From: Amphiduros pacificus
Lineage: Eukaryota > Annelida > Polychaeta > Phyllodocida > Hesionidae
DNA: 64,000 nucleotides
NCBI GenBank assembly: GCA_949316495.1
Contig: OX439001.1
Location: 35,545,023-35,609,022 of the forward strand
Reading direction: 5' to 3'
Of the stretch, positions 38,951 to 55,903 are shown piece after piece. The translations under genes were made by a program, and so were the position numbers. Position 1 is the stretch's first letter, and each line of letters opens with the position of its first letter. A model generated the notes under the pieces. It was not told where the DNA came from, searched no databases, and saw nothing but the letters and a program-made list of their open reading frames with translations.

Positions 38951-40655
38951 ACCATCATACAAGTTGAATGAAACAACCTGTCATGGTATTTTTCTACAGG
39001 TAGCGATCTTTGCTTCCCAGGCTTATATGGCAGGCAGCATCTGCTGACTTTCAAGGGCTTCCATCTGTCATACGTTTATATCCCATTTGAGCTCATTCTC
39101 CTAAATAACCTGTCATATAAGATATTTAATGTATTTTTAGGTCACTTCTCACTTGATATATTTCACGGTAGTTACGATATTATTTTCTCGTTGAGATTAC
39201 ATCATTATTCACAAATAATGATTTGAAGACGTTTAGAATGAAATACCAATTATAAAATGTGTTTTTTTATCACCACACGCTGGTAAATTCTGCCTGGCTG
39301 TTTCGCGATAAAATGGAAACATGGAAATGTCTGTTAACATTGATACCATATGATACTGTTCCTTCGGTAAATATTGAAATGCCCCCGCCCGTGGACCGTC
39401 TGGACGCATAAAACCATTGGAGGCATATTGCGAGTACACTTTCTCTCAGTCGGCCTGAATGCAGGTTTTTAATATGGGTAGAATTGGGTGCATACTTGCA
39501 TTAATGCCAACGTTACATCATTTTATCCTTTTATCGTATAAGCGCTAAGTGTTTTCTGCAGATGTGATATAAGACACTGAAATGTCAATCAATAAAAAAA
39601 CTCATGATTACAGCAAGAAAGGGAGAACACACAGCCCCTTGTCAACATGTGCCTATGCCTGGTCGATGTTGTCCTAGTGACCCAATGTAAATAACACTGA
39701 AAGAAACCCAGCCAAGTTACAATTTGAATATTTATCGTGAAGATCTGCTTAAAACATTAAAAAATCTGGATGTTTTTCTGAAATTTTCAAAATATTACAA
39801 GTGTTTTTAATTCAATGTGTTTTTTCATGTGTTAATACACATCAGTATTAGTTTAATCAAATTTTCTTGTGTCATGAAAATGTGGTTTAATATCTCTATA
39901 TGTCTGGCTAATGTAGAATAGCAAGTATTCACATGTGTGACCTTGGTGACCTTGGATATAAGCTCTGGGTTGAGTGGGAGTAGCTTGTCTCTGCCCTTGC
40001 CCTGACCCAGACTCTTTGATAACATTAAGGTCTTGTCTGTTGTTGCACTGGGTCTCATGAACGCGACGCATGTGCCATTCTAGGTCTTGACAGGTCCTCA
40101 GATAAAACAATCTGGAGGCGGCAAATGTAATTTTTTCTTCAAATTAAAAAAACGAAAACAAAGCGCTACATTTTACTTCAATGTGAGAGAACGTATATTT
40201 CTAATATAGCAGGAATGATTGCAGATAAGCGGTGTACGTGGATGTGTGCCGTGTTGATGTGATTCTCGCCGGGAGACGGGTACCCCTGTGATATGTCAGG
40301 AGGTTACTGACAGACTGACACGTGCACTTCTGATAGAAAGACACCCTGTAGCCTGAATGGGGGTGACACAGATGTTTGTATCATTCTCTTTTCATATGAT
40401 TCTCTTTCTATTTATACAGATAAAATAGTACACTTTTTGATGCATTTTGTGAATCTGTAAAGTATTTAGTATTCATTTTTAAATTTGCAAAAGTTTAAAG
40501 TGCTATTTCGTGTTTAATATATCAATATTGAACGATTCTGAAAGGATGTTTGTTCAAATAGTTAGCTTTAACTGTGCTATATTGAGGATTAATACAAAAT
40601 TAGATCATGATCAAAACATCTCTTGCTTTTCTGGGGCAAATTTGGATTGGGGATT
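38951..40655. other. Intergenic sequence, no gene seen
   Basis: No coding frame, SINE or array was recognised. Confidence 0.5.
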
Positions 40656-40659
40656 ACCT

Positions 40660-41107
40660 TTAATATGTGTGATATTTTCCTTGTTGTGGGTGTACTTTGG
40701 ACGATCTTAAATATGGGTGACCTTTTCCTTGTCATGGATGCACTATTTATGACCTTTAATATGGGTGACCTTTCCCTTGTCATGGATGTACTATGGGTGA
40801 CCTTTAATATGGGTGACCTTTTCCTTGTCATGGATGTACTATGGGTGACCTTTAATATGGGTGACCTTTTCCTTGTCATGGATGTACTATGGGTGACCTT
40901 TAATATGGGTGACCTTTTCCTTGTCATGGATGTACTATGGGTGACCTTTAATATGGGTGACATTTTCCTTGTCATGGATGTACTATGGGTGACCTTTAAT
41001 ATGGGTGACCTTTTCCTTGTCATGGATGTACTATGGGTGACCTTTAATATGGGTGACCTTTTCCTTGTCATGGATGTACTATGGGTGACCTTCAGAATGG
41101 GTGACAT
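40660..41107. repeat. 48-bp minisatellite, about 9 units, open on both strands
   Basis: The unit alternates gggtgaccttttccttgtc with atggatgtactat and gggtgacctttaatat. Because 48 is a multiple of three, each frame repeats a fixed 16-residue pattern. The plus strand is open at 40623-41162 (VMDVLWVTFNMGDLFL repeats), and the minus strand at 40589-41107 (KVTHSTSMTRKRSPIL repeats). Neither looks like a known protein, so it is called a repeat rather than a gene. The first unit and the region after 41107 are diverged. Confidence 0.93.
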
Positions 41108-44100
41108 TCATTCTCCTTGGTATCAGGGTACTACTTGTGACTCATTCCTTTTTATGGGGTAACTATTGATGACCTTTATATTCTTATGGATGCATCGTGA
41201 GTTACCTTTACCATGAATGACCATCTCCCTTGATATTGAGGTACTGTGAATTACAGTGAATTCTCCCTGTTACAAGGTACTATGACAACATTTCTGCTTC
41301 TACCGGTGACATTCTTCCTGTTATAGGATACTATGAGAACATTTCTGCTCCTAGAGGTGACCTTTAATATGAATGACATTTTCTTTGTAATATTAGTACG
41401 TCAGGTTACCGTATCCTTCTCATGGGGCCTATAGGGGCTTCTATGTCATCTCCACTAACAAGTGGCCAAACTTATTTTTAGTTTTTATACCGTCTAGTCA
41501 TATGTGCTTAATCTTGAGAATGGTAAAATATGTGTCAACCTTGCCAATCCAATCCTTTCCGGTTCACACCTCCATTACTGGAAAGCCCAGCCTAGGTTCC
41601 AGTTGTGAATACCCTGCAATTGAGAATTAATTTCTGGAAAACTGTGCTTAAATCTTATTCAAATTGCTCCAGGGCTTTTCAGAAGGAATCGTTATTTCCC
41701 CAGAGCTGACCACGAGGAACCAATCCATTCACTCTCCAGAAACTGCTTGTACTTGGTAAGTTATTTGTCAGCAGATTTTTAAGTTGTCTTTGAATTCTGT
41801 CAGTAGTTACATACATGTGTGGCATCATCGGAGAGATCTCCTTTGTCTTTCTGGAAGGATTCCAAATTTATAACAAAAAAATAGTTGAATGTACTTGAGG
41901 CGTTCTCATCCAATCAGGATTTTAGCCTCAAGGTTCTGAACCGTCTCTCAATATGACTGCATGTACTACGCGGAGCGTGATACTCGGCGGTAGGGTCCAC
42001 TTTCTTCTGGGGGAAAATGTTGAGGTGAGATACAATCACATACTTGTATGTAGGGGCTTATTCTCATGTTACGCTACCAGATCCGTAAAGAGAGCGCGGC
42101 GCCATCAGCGCCATGGCACCATACAGAACACTGGCACAAAATACAAGATTGTCAATTCAGGGTCAGGTAATGGTTTTAAGGGTCAAATGGCCGACATGGA
42201 CTTCACGAGCATGTAGAATTATTGATTGACAACAACTAAACGCGCATAAACGTCTGATGTTTATGTTTTATTCACCCTGCGCGTGGTATATTTTGGTGGC
42301 GCCTTGGAGCAGCGGCGCCGCGCCATATGGCGTAAAATGGAAGCCAAGTCCACATGTGATGCTCGAATCTTGAGAATTCAATGCCAGCAGAGAAGTACTG
42401 ACATATGTCATGCATATACATAAATCGTTTGCATCACACTGCCCGCTCACTGACCTGCGTTAGTTAGCCTTTGCCTATCAAAGAAACTCTGTCCTGTGAT
42501 CTGTGTTCATTGATGTTGTGCTCATGATTAAAAGGCGATCTTGTAACCATGGTTTCCAGCTTCTAGCTAAAGAGGAGGGGGCAGCCATAGTGTAGTAATT
42601 ACGTGAAGATTGAGGTTGACCGTATTAATATAACCAATGCCAACGTTGAAAGTAATTACCTAGCCGTGCCTCCTGCAGACTGCACTTTGGGATCACAATG
42701 TTTGGGACTCATTTACATACTTTTTGTTAGCCAACATTTACCGAAAAAAAATCATAATATTTGTGTTTCTTACATTCAATGTGTTCTGTTTGCATATTGG
42801 ATGAGTACTATTATAATATGGTGTTTGATATCATAGTATCAAAACATATATCTATTTTTGACAGATAATTATTGGTGATGATTTGCTGAATGTGAAAATT
42901 GTCACTTCTCTTGTTTTAATATAAACTCTAGCTTAGAGTAATGTAAACACGATTTTAGCAAGGTGTACGATTTTATCAAGGGTCTGAAGCAGAAATTTCA
43001 TCCTGATACAAATATGTACGTCATGCAGTCTTTTTGTGTCAGATATTTTTGGTTTTATCTTAAACAGGCAAAAAAAAAATCCCTGACTGCACCAGTTGGC
43101 GTGTGATGTTTTGGCAGTCAGATCTCTGACACAGGTCCCCCATCAGCAGCATACACACCAACTGGTCTCTCCATCACTTGCTGCATTCAGTTGCTGATGC
43201 AGCTTCCACACCACACACAGATAAATACTCTAACGTTGTTGCATCTGCACACAGCCCAAGCCAGGCGTGTGGTTGTCAGTTAGGATTTATCCAATATCTT
43301 CTTGGACTGGTTGGATATTGCAGATCTTGACAGGAAACCTTTCTCCTTTTCCTGGGACTGGCAGGTGGGTATTATATTGAGGTTTTTACAACATACCGCA
43401 ATATTCTTAGTATTACATAACAAAGAGAACATTAAACTCCATACATATTACAAGCGTTTCATAAAGAGCGAGTATGGTTAAGTGAAAAATATCGTTAACA
43501 AATATGTATCTGGTATGTGACATTGTTTACCTTATTGAATGCAATGCAACATTCATAATTGAAATGTTTGACAATCCTGGCATTAAGAACAGTGCAGTTC
43601 CCTCCCGGTGCCTTATTTAATATAGGAGAGGATTGTCGCCACAACTCACAGGGTTTATACCACAGTATTAGATTGTGGTGCAGACGATGTCGTATTCGTG
43701 TTGGTCTTACACAATGACTGCAGTAGGATAATATGTATGAACCGAGCCAATCCAGTAAAGCACTATTCAAGGCCTGTATTGAGACCATGGAATCTTGTAC
43801 AATGTATATAGTAGCATTTAATGCACTATTGGCAATCATCGAGCATGCTCATTAGTACCTGCATGTTCACTTGATGTATACTGTTACTAAAATCAATACA
43901 ACTATATTTAGACGTATTTTTGCTGTTTGGATCAAATAACAAGTCATTTGAGTTAGCATTTTTTGGCAAAACAAAACTCTGTGTTAATTGAAAGGCCTTT
44001 GGGCAGGTAAGGGTTGAAATTGATATGTGGCCAAAATCAGCTGACATTATGGCCATCACACCATGTCATTTAAACAGTGAGGAATCATTATGAGGGCAGC

Positions 44101-47100
44101 CTAGTGATTCTGTTTAAATCATGAACTGGGCTAAATACATGTCATTATATAATTCAATTGTATAGATGATTATATTTGAACATATAGTGATATAACTCTG
44201 CAAAATTTAGGATATGATCCCCCAAACTCATTTAACTGAGACAATAACAGATTAGGACAAGATAGTCATAATGAGTTTATATCTGTACCGGAAGCCAACC
44301 GTTTGAATCCCGTTTATCAGATTCGCATATCGGTAGAAACAGCCATAATCCTTACAGTAATGTCCAGGGTCTACTTATGTCAACCTGATGACATAAACAC
44401 ATGGTTTCCTCCCTCATAGATCTTTCATCTATTAAGGGAATCAGACAGAAAGGGATAGCCCAGAGAAACTGGCAAAGAGGTAAGCTCTCTCATCTCACAA
44501 GGTTATATTTGGGCTTGTAATGTGGACACCCGGCCGTTAAGCTTAAATCGGCAAATGCATTATAGTTCAAGTGATACAATTTCCTTAGCAAAAAAAAAAA
44601 CGATTCTTCAAGCATGTTACCCACTACACTGCAGCAAAGAAAGATGAAGAATGTATACATTGACACAAGGATTTATAACTAATCTTACTATTTTACTCCT
44701 TCTGGTATATTTATTTTGTATTATTATTATTTTCTTTTTGATAACTAATTTTTAGCTTAGATTAACAGGTTTAAGCTATAGTTATCAAGAGAGACATAGA
44801 GATGTAGAATTGCTTGGCAGATATGTGTCAGCAACCAGTGAGTAGTAGATATAGGTTAACAATACTGGAGAGGAATGTGAAGATAATACACAGAGCAGAT
44901 AACCCAGGGGAAGCTACATAGCAGGGTGAGGGGTGAGGGTAAATTGGTCACCCACAACACCATGATGCTGACGGCACACACAGGGCGTGTAGTTTATGGG
45001 GAATGTTTGCCCCTGCTGTTCTTGCTGTTTATACTGTTTATTCAAGGTTTAACCGAATATTGTGGCAACTACCACATAATCCAAATAGAATATCTCTTCT
45101 TACATTTCTGACATCAATTCTGCAAAGTGATGGCTTAGATTAAGAGTAGTAAGTATTCAATGATATAGGAGTGTGAATAGCATTTAGTGCAACTTAAAAC
45201 TACACTATTCACAATCATAAAAGCTGTATTTTGTTCTGGGCGGATCTGTACATTGTATAATGTGGGTTGTATTTACATCTCATTAAACATCAATAGAGCT
45301 TCTATAGTGTTGAGATTAATGAGGTGTATGCCATTATCAATGCTTCCATGATTGTTCAACGTACAGTGTGATTGCTGGCAAAGTGCTGATCATAGGAAAA
45401 TCAAAGGCATCATAAACTAACACATAAAAACCTTGATGAATTCTGTGTTGTTTCTATCTTTTTTCCAATCATAAATATCTGTGTTCACATAAAAAGGATT
45501 TGTTTCACTCGTGTATGGGGGCTTATAATGTCTGTACCCTGGATTGGTTTGCATATTTTACACGCAGATTCTGACCACAAATAGTGCTTACATGAGTTTA
45601 GAGAATATAAAAGATGTCTCCTAACTTAATAACACAGATATTTAGTTTAAAGCCACACTGCAGTAGCAAATGTGCGGAGGTCTTAGGAGATCCAGATATG
45701 TCCCAGAAACAATTTACTGACAGCGATCGTGATTTACTCGGACTTCAAAATGGATTGCTTCTTTTTTCTTAGATCCAAAGTGTCTATTTACATGGACTAA
45801 TGCACTAATGCTTTCCAAACAGAAACAACCACACAAGGAAATGAAAGGGATGAGACAGGGAACTAATTTTCATTTTGTTTCAATATGGCTGTCATGCGCA
45901 GGTTGTCTCAAATGCTTCCCACAATTCCATGTGATATTTATGGCAATATAAAACTCACTGTTTTGATCATTAACATTCAAACATTAACATTCAATCGCAT
46001 TCAATAATATTTTCTGTACAGTTTGACCTTAGGTTTGACAAGCACTTACACAACCCACTGTGAAGAATACACTAATTGACCTTCCCATCATTGACTCTGT
46101 GCTCCCCACGTTAGGTGTATGACAGCGAATGGGTTAATGGCAAAGTTGGGTCAAGGAGACCAAATCAATGTCAAGTGGGTCCATACCCAACTGTCTCTGC
46201 GAGGCAGTGGGGCGTAGATTGGGTTGATCACACAGCGGAGCGGGCAGGTTTCATTCTGGTGAGTGATCGCTACACCCCCAGTCTTCTGAGTAGATGGTGT
46301 TGATGTACAAGTCATTTGTCCGCCACTGGCAATTAAGCCCCCACCCCCCACTTCCTACCTCTGTATATATTGATTATCAGCATCCGCATAGGGAGTCCAC
46401 ATGTAGCCCAAAGCTCACTGACACTTTTAGACTGCAGAGTATATAGTGTGTTTGCAGATATAGGATATTCTAGACTCAGACAAGCTTATAGCTCAACTTC
46501 ACAGTAAATGCATGGCCTTTTCATATAAATGAATGAAATGTCAGGGAAATGTCACACTGCTATCGAACATGAGATCCCAGATCACCTCACCAAAAGGGCA
46601 ACTATGGCTGCAGGCTGAGTAAGATTACTGTAAATATTAAGCATAAATGTAATATCTTGGAAAATGTTCAATGTTTTATCCTCATTTAATGGGAATTGTT
46701 CTTTATGTCTTCGCTAGGCTAAAATGTCTGTTTATCCATGCATGTATTTGTGTGTGTGTATGTGTGTGTGTTTACAAAAAAATGAGACTATAAACCAAAG
46801 GATCATGGATAAAAATAACTTTATGGTGTCCTTAAGAAGGTCATTCATTTTGCTCTTCTTTCTATTCATTCTTTATGGAAATATGATCTTTGTTCTCTTT
46901 TGTATAAAGAGACTGTGTGAAATGTGGTCAGAAGGGCACAATGCCAAGGTCACATGTGGGGATATAAAGTCTGCTTGAGATGAAGGAGTGTGCCTCAGTG
47001 GCCTGACACCTGCACCGCTACACAAACCCAAAAGCTTGGACCAAATCTCCTGAAACTACTAAAGAACCACTGACACTGGTTATATTCTAAATGCTTATGG

Positions 47101-47582
47101 CTCGTGTTATTGACCCCATGAACACACATCGATGATAAAGGGCAGTTATGTAGCGATAACAATACATCACGTTCTATATTCTAGCGCCCAAAATCATCAT
47201 GCACGAAGGATCAAACATATATAATCTTAGCTTATGTCTGATGTTAAAAGGTCCACTTAAATGTAGTCATTTATTGATAACAATAACAACAAAATATGGC
47301 ATGGTGTCACTTACATTGCAGGTAAACTTCTTTTCTTCCATTTCATTTCACTCTCTTGTTCCATTAAATCTAATTTCTATACATGTTACTACCAAATTGT
47401 GACACACCCAGTACATCCGATATGGGAGAGATCGGAAGTCGCTGAGACTGCTCCATTTGATGCTGCTTGTTCATGTATGACATATTTTGACTACTTCTGT
47501 TCTATAAGTGTTTGGAGTCACCACCTCAAGAGAGGAATTGATCAAATCTTGAATCCTGATCAGTGAAATCGCATTGATCTGC

Positions 47583-47614
<32 letters not shown>

Positions 47615-48050
47615 GTGATGTGTGTGTACGTGTATGTCTATATATGTGTGTGAGAGAGAGAGTCAGTTTGACTAACGAGGTTATTTGAGTGTTTGATTGC
47701 CCTCCAGGTGGAGTGATCAAAGGTAGGTCATACTGTGAATATCATATGTTACCCTCCCCCATTCCACAACCACTCATCGCAGGTAGCTCACCCCCACGTG
47801 CACCCTAATCCGATTAGACCAGATGATCGACATGGATCAAATAGCCACTGGTTAGCCAAACATAAACCAACACTCTCTTTCAGTGTGAGAGGTGACTGCG
47901 TGGAATATGCAGCCAACTTGTCTGACTTCCTATTATTGTTTGGTTTGGTTAGATGATCACCTGTGTCAGTGATATGCCATGCTTTTCTTGATTAAGAAAG
48001 GTTATGCTGAGGACAGTGCGATGAACGCATATGTGTCTAGCTGAGACTGT
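41108..48050. other. Intergenic sequence, no gene seen
   Basis: Mostly unique AT-rich DNA. Diverged traces of the preceding 48-bp array continue to about 41400. A CpG-rich patch lies at about 41945-42345, and a degenerate (GT)n tract at 47580-47665. The open frames here are short and lack motifs. Confidence 0.5.
41945..42345. promoter_or_regulatory. CpG-rich patch, candidate regulatory region
   Basis: Two clusters stand out from the AT-rich surroundings: GAGCGCGGCGCCATCAGCGC near 42090 and GCAGCGGCGCCGCGCCATAT near 42310, with palindromes GCGGCGCCGC and GCCATATGGC. A frame of 87 codons overlaps but has no recognisable motif. A promoter is possible, but no TSS signal is visible. Confidence 0.2.
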
Positions 48051-48056
48051 TATTTG

Positions 48057-50450
48057 TACTATTCTACCTACTGTATCAGGCTACCCACTGTACCAGGCTA
48101 CCCACTGTATCAGGCTACCCACTGTACCAGGCTACCCACTGTATCAGGCTACCTACTGTACCAGGCTACCCACTGTACCTGGCTACCTACTCTACCAGGC
48201 TACCTATTCTACCAGGCTACCTACTGTACTAGGCTACCTACTGTACCAGACTACCCACTGCACTAGGCTACTCACTGTACCAGGCTACCTACTGTACCAG
48301 GCTACCCACTGTACCAGGCTACCCACTGTACCAGGCTACCCACTGTACCAGGCTACCCACTGTACCAGGCTACCCACTGTACCGGGCTACTCACTGTACC
48401 AGGCTACCCACTGTACCAGGCTACTCACTGTACCAGGCTACCCACTGTACCAGGCTACCCACTGTACCAGGCTACCCACTGTACCAGGCTACCCACTGTA
48501 CCAGACTACCCACTCTACCAGGCTACCCACTGTACCAGGCTACCCACTGTACCAGGCTACCCACTGTACCAGGCTACCCACTGTACCAGGCTACCCACTG
48601 TACCAGGCTACTCACTGTATCAGGCTACCCACTGTACCAGGCTACCCACTGTACCAGGCTACCCGCTGTACCAGACTACCTACTGTACCAGGCTACCCAC
48701 TGTATCAGGCTACCCATTGTACCAGACTACCCACTGTACCAGGCTACCCACTGTATCAGGCTACCCAGTGTACCAGGCTACCCGCTGTACCAGACTATCC
48801 ACTGTACAAGGCTACCCATTGTACCAGGCTACCCACTGTACCAGGCAATCCACTGTACCAGCCTACCTACTCTACTAGACTACCCACTGTACCAGGCTAC
48901 CCACTGTACCAGCCTACCTACTCTACCAGGCTACCCACTGTACCAGGCTACCCACTGTACCAGCCTACCTACTCTACCAGGCTACCCACTGTACCAGGCT
49001 ACCCACTCTACCAGGCTACCCACTGTACCAGGCTACCCACTGTACAAGGCTACCTACTGTACCAGGCTACCCACTGTACCAGGCTACCCACTGTACCAGC
49101 CTACCTACTCTACCAGGCTACCCACTGTACCAGGCTACCCACTGTACCAGGCTACCCACTGTACCAGGCTACCTACTGTACCAGGCTACCCACTGTACCA
49201 GGCTACCCACTGTACCAGGCTACCAACTGTACCAGGCTACCCACTGTACCAGACTACCCGCTGTACCAGGCTACCTACTGTACCAGTCTACCCACTGTAC
49301 CAGGCTACCCACTGTACCAGGCTACCCACTGTACCAGCCTACCCACTGTACCAGGCTACCTACTCTACCAGGCCACCCACTGTACCAGGCTACCCACTGT
49401 ACAAGGCTACCCACTGTACCAGGCTACCCACTGTACCAGGCTACCCACTGTACCAGGCTACCCACTGTACCAGGCTACCCACTGTACCAGGCTACCCACT
49501 GTACCAGGCTACCCACTGTACCAGGCTACCCACTGTACCAGGCTACTCACTGTACCAGGCTACCCACTGTACCAGGCTACCCACTGTACCAGGCTACCCA
49601 CTGTACCAGGCTACCCACTGTACCAGGCTACCCACTGTACCAGGCTACTCACTGTACCAGGCTACCCACTGTACCAGGCTACCCACTGTACCAGGCTACC
49701 CACTGTACCAGGCTACCCACTGTACCAGGCTACCCACTGTACCAGGCTACCCACTGTACCAGGCTACCCACTGTACCAGACTACCCACTGTACCAGGCTA
49801 CCCACTCTACCAGGCTACCCACTGTACCAGGCTACCCACTGTACAAGGCTACCCACTGTACCAGGCTACCCACTGTACCAGGCTACCCACTGTACCAGGC
49901 TACCCACTGTATCAGGCTACCCACTGTACCAGGCTACCCACTGTACCAGGCTACCCACTGTACCAGGCTACCCACTGTACCAGTCTACCTACTCTACCAG
50001 ACTACCCACTGTACCAGCCTACCTACTCTACCAGGCTACCCACTGTACCAGGCTACCCACTCTACCAGCCTACCCACTGTACCAGGCTACCCACTGTACC
50101 AGGCTACCCACTGTACCAGGCTACCCACTGTACCAGACTACCCACTGTACCAGACTACCCACTGTACCAGTCTACCCACTGTACCAGACTACCCACTGTA
50201 CCAGGCTACCCACTGTACCAGTCTACCCACTGTACCAGACTACCCACTGTACCAGGCTACCCACTGTACCAGGCTACCCACTGTACCAGGCTACCCACTG
50301 TACCAGGCTACCCACTGTACCAGTCTACCCACTGTACCAGACTACCCACTGTACCAGGCTACCCACTGTACAAGGCTACCCACTGTACCAGGCTACCCAC
50401 TGTACCAGGCTACCCACTGTACCAGGCTACCTACTGTACCAGGCTACCCA
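48057..50450. repeat. 17-bp satellite array, about 140 units, containing an 827-codon open frame
   Basis: The unit is gtaccaggctacccact. As 17 is not a multiple of three, one frame passes through all phases of the unit and repeats a 17-residue pattern every 51 bases (GYPLYQATHCTRLPTVP). The plus frame at 48031-50514 stays open for 827 codons. The peptide is proline- and tyrosine-rich with one Cys per repeat. No signal peptide or splice context is evident, and the start lies just outside the array, so a satellite is more likely than a gene. Variants include CCTACT, CTACT and CCAGAC units. Confidence 0.93.
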
Positions 50451-50587
50451 TCACCGCGCAGGCAGCAGTGTAAGTAATAAAGCATGTCTTCGCGTCATTC
50501 AAATTAGAAGATAGCATTTTTGTCTACAGTTAAGTCAATTGCCAATAATGTCTCATTCATAATTTAGAGAATTTCCATGTCCTAACA

Positions 50588-50602
50588 GCAGCCATCTGGT
50601 GG
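50588..50602 (-). promoter_or_regulatory. CTCF-like binding motif
   Basis: The minus strand reads CCACCAGATGGCTGC, which fits 14 of 15 positions of CCASYAGRKGGCRSY. It lies about 140 bases beyond the end of the 17-bp array. Confidence 0.35.
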
Positions 50603-51960
50603 CATGGATTCAGAAGCTGCGGTCATGCATGCATTTTTTTCAATAGCAAAAATGTGCCATCGATAGCCATACCGCAGAAACCTGTCATGGTATTTTCAGC
50701 TTGTTTACTACAGGTGTGTTTTTATCGGACTCAACACGAGTGGGAAATACCTTGAAAGGTGATATTAGGATGAAAGCTGATGTCAGATAAGTAGAAGTGT
50801 TTCCGAGTGACCCTCCACGCTGAGTTCACATTGATATCAGAAAGTGAAGTAGTTGTCTCAAGTGTCACAATTTCACATGGATCATTATGATAAATATGCA
50901 CATTGATAACAGGACATATAACTTATTCCCCTGTAGTTTACAGCTGATAACACGATAACTGGTTAAATAAGTTAACATTCAGTGTAGGTCAACCTTCAAG
51001 AACAACACCAAAACACGGTTTGGAAAACAGAGGACAATCATTGTCACTTATCCATTATAGATGAACTACACAGTTTGCTGAATTTTCACAACAGTGAGGC
51101 GATACATGGTAGCATCAAAGAGTTGTCCTACTTCACGAAGATTTGACCTACTATTATACAAGGTAACTATTAGAACCGGCCCCGTCCTGTTTGCAGACCT
51201 TAAGTGTTAAATACATTCACACCACCACCGCCTCCTTGGACTTCATGGTGTCTGTCTAGTTTCGCATTTCATCTGAGACCCTGGTTGATTCCTAATATTT
51301 ATGAAGACAATATTCCCCCATCAAGGTTTTATTGACAAAGAGTGGATATCAGTTTCTCTGAGAGTGGTGTCTCACACAGGCAGATCTACCTCTCCACCAC
51401 CATCAAGCTGCATGCCCCATTATGAACGCCTGGTAGACTTAATTAGAATCTCATCTACTCCAAGCACAATCCCATTCTGCTAATTACAATAGTTAATTAC
51501 CTCCTTGTGAGGACAAGGTTTGCCATCAGGCTGCCATAAGCTTACACGTGTGGGTAAAAACGATGCATTTATATGTATGTTTATACAACTGTTTATTTAG
51601 TAATACAAGAAATAAAGTTAAGTGATTGAAAAATGGTTTAAGCAGGTGATACCTGTGTATAATTGGATGGCTTCCCTACGTGTGTGTGTGCACGTGTATG
51701 TGCTTGTGTGTGTGTATGTGTGTGTGCGTGTGTCTGCACTGTGGTGTATGACTGTTGACAAATTCCATTAACCTGTCTTCAACATTGTATGCTCTGCTTT
51801 AAGAGATTTTTATGCAATATTTGACCAACTTTCGCCCATCTTGGTTTCGGTGCTTTCAAAATTGGAGTTATCAAAAATATTTTGACTGCAAAACAATAGA
51901 TGCGAATGCATACAACGTTGGTTCCATACCGAAGACTTTCCTCTCATGTTTGGTATCTTC
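50603..51960. other. Intergenic sequence, no gene seen
   Basis: Unique sequence with a degenerate (GT)n tract at about 51679-51735. No gene was recognised. Confidence 0.5.
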
Positions 51961-51967
51961 TCTCAGG

Positions 51968-52001
51968 GCAACGAGACTAGAATCTCTTCTAGTCTCGTTG
52001 C
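51968..52001. repeat. Perfect 15-bp hairpin, 4-base loop
   Basis: GCAACGAGACTAGAA, loop TCTC, then TTCTAGTCTCGTTGC. The stem has no mismatch. It lies 19 bases before the CTCF-like motif at 52021. Confidence 0.9.
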
Positions 52002-52020
52002 TCAGGTGAATAGACAAACT

Positions 52021-52035
52021 CCACCAGAGGGCGAC
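52021..52035 (+). promoter_or_regulatory. CTCF-like binding motif
   Basis: CCACCAGAGGGCGAC fits 14 of 15 consensus positions, including the whole central AGAGGGCG core. Confidence 0.45.
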
Positions 52036-52039
52036 ATGG

Positions 52040-55740
<3,701 letters not shown>

Positions 55741-55744
55741 TCCG

Positions 55745-55822
55745 TTTTACACCAGTTTTACACCAGTTTTACACCAGTTTTACACCAGTTTTTACACCAG
55801 TTTTTTACATCAGTTTTACATG
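55745..55822. repeat. 11-bp tandem repeat, about 6-7 units
   Basis: The unit ttttacaccag is repeated, with small T-run expansions in the later copies. It lies in the putative 5' intron of the luciferase-like gene, ending about 57 bases before the acceptor. Confidence 0.9.
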
Positions 55823-55865
55823 TCAACTACCTATGTCATTAATTCAAAGTTTAATATAATCTGAT

Positions 55866-55878
55866 GTTTTCTTTCCAG
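55866..55878 (+). other. Splice acceptor before the luciferase-like coding exon
   Basis: GTTTTCTTTCCAG is a pyrimidine tract ending in AG at 55877-55878, close to the metazoan 3' splice consensus. The exon would begin at 55879 and run through a 25-base 5' UTR into the ATG at 55904, so the gene would have at least one upstream noncoding exon. Confidence 0.6.
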
Positions 55879-55903
55879 GCTATATCTGTAGAGAGCACAA
55901 AGA

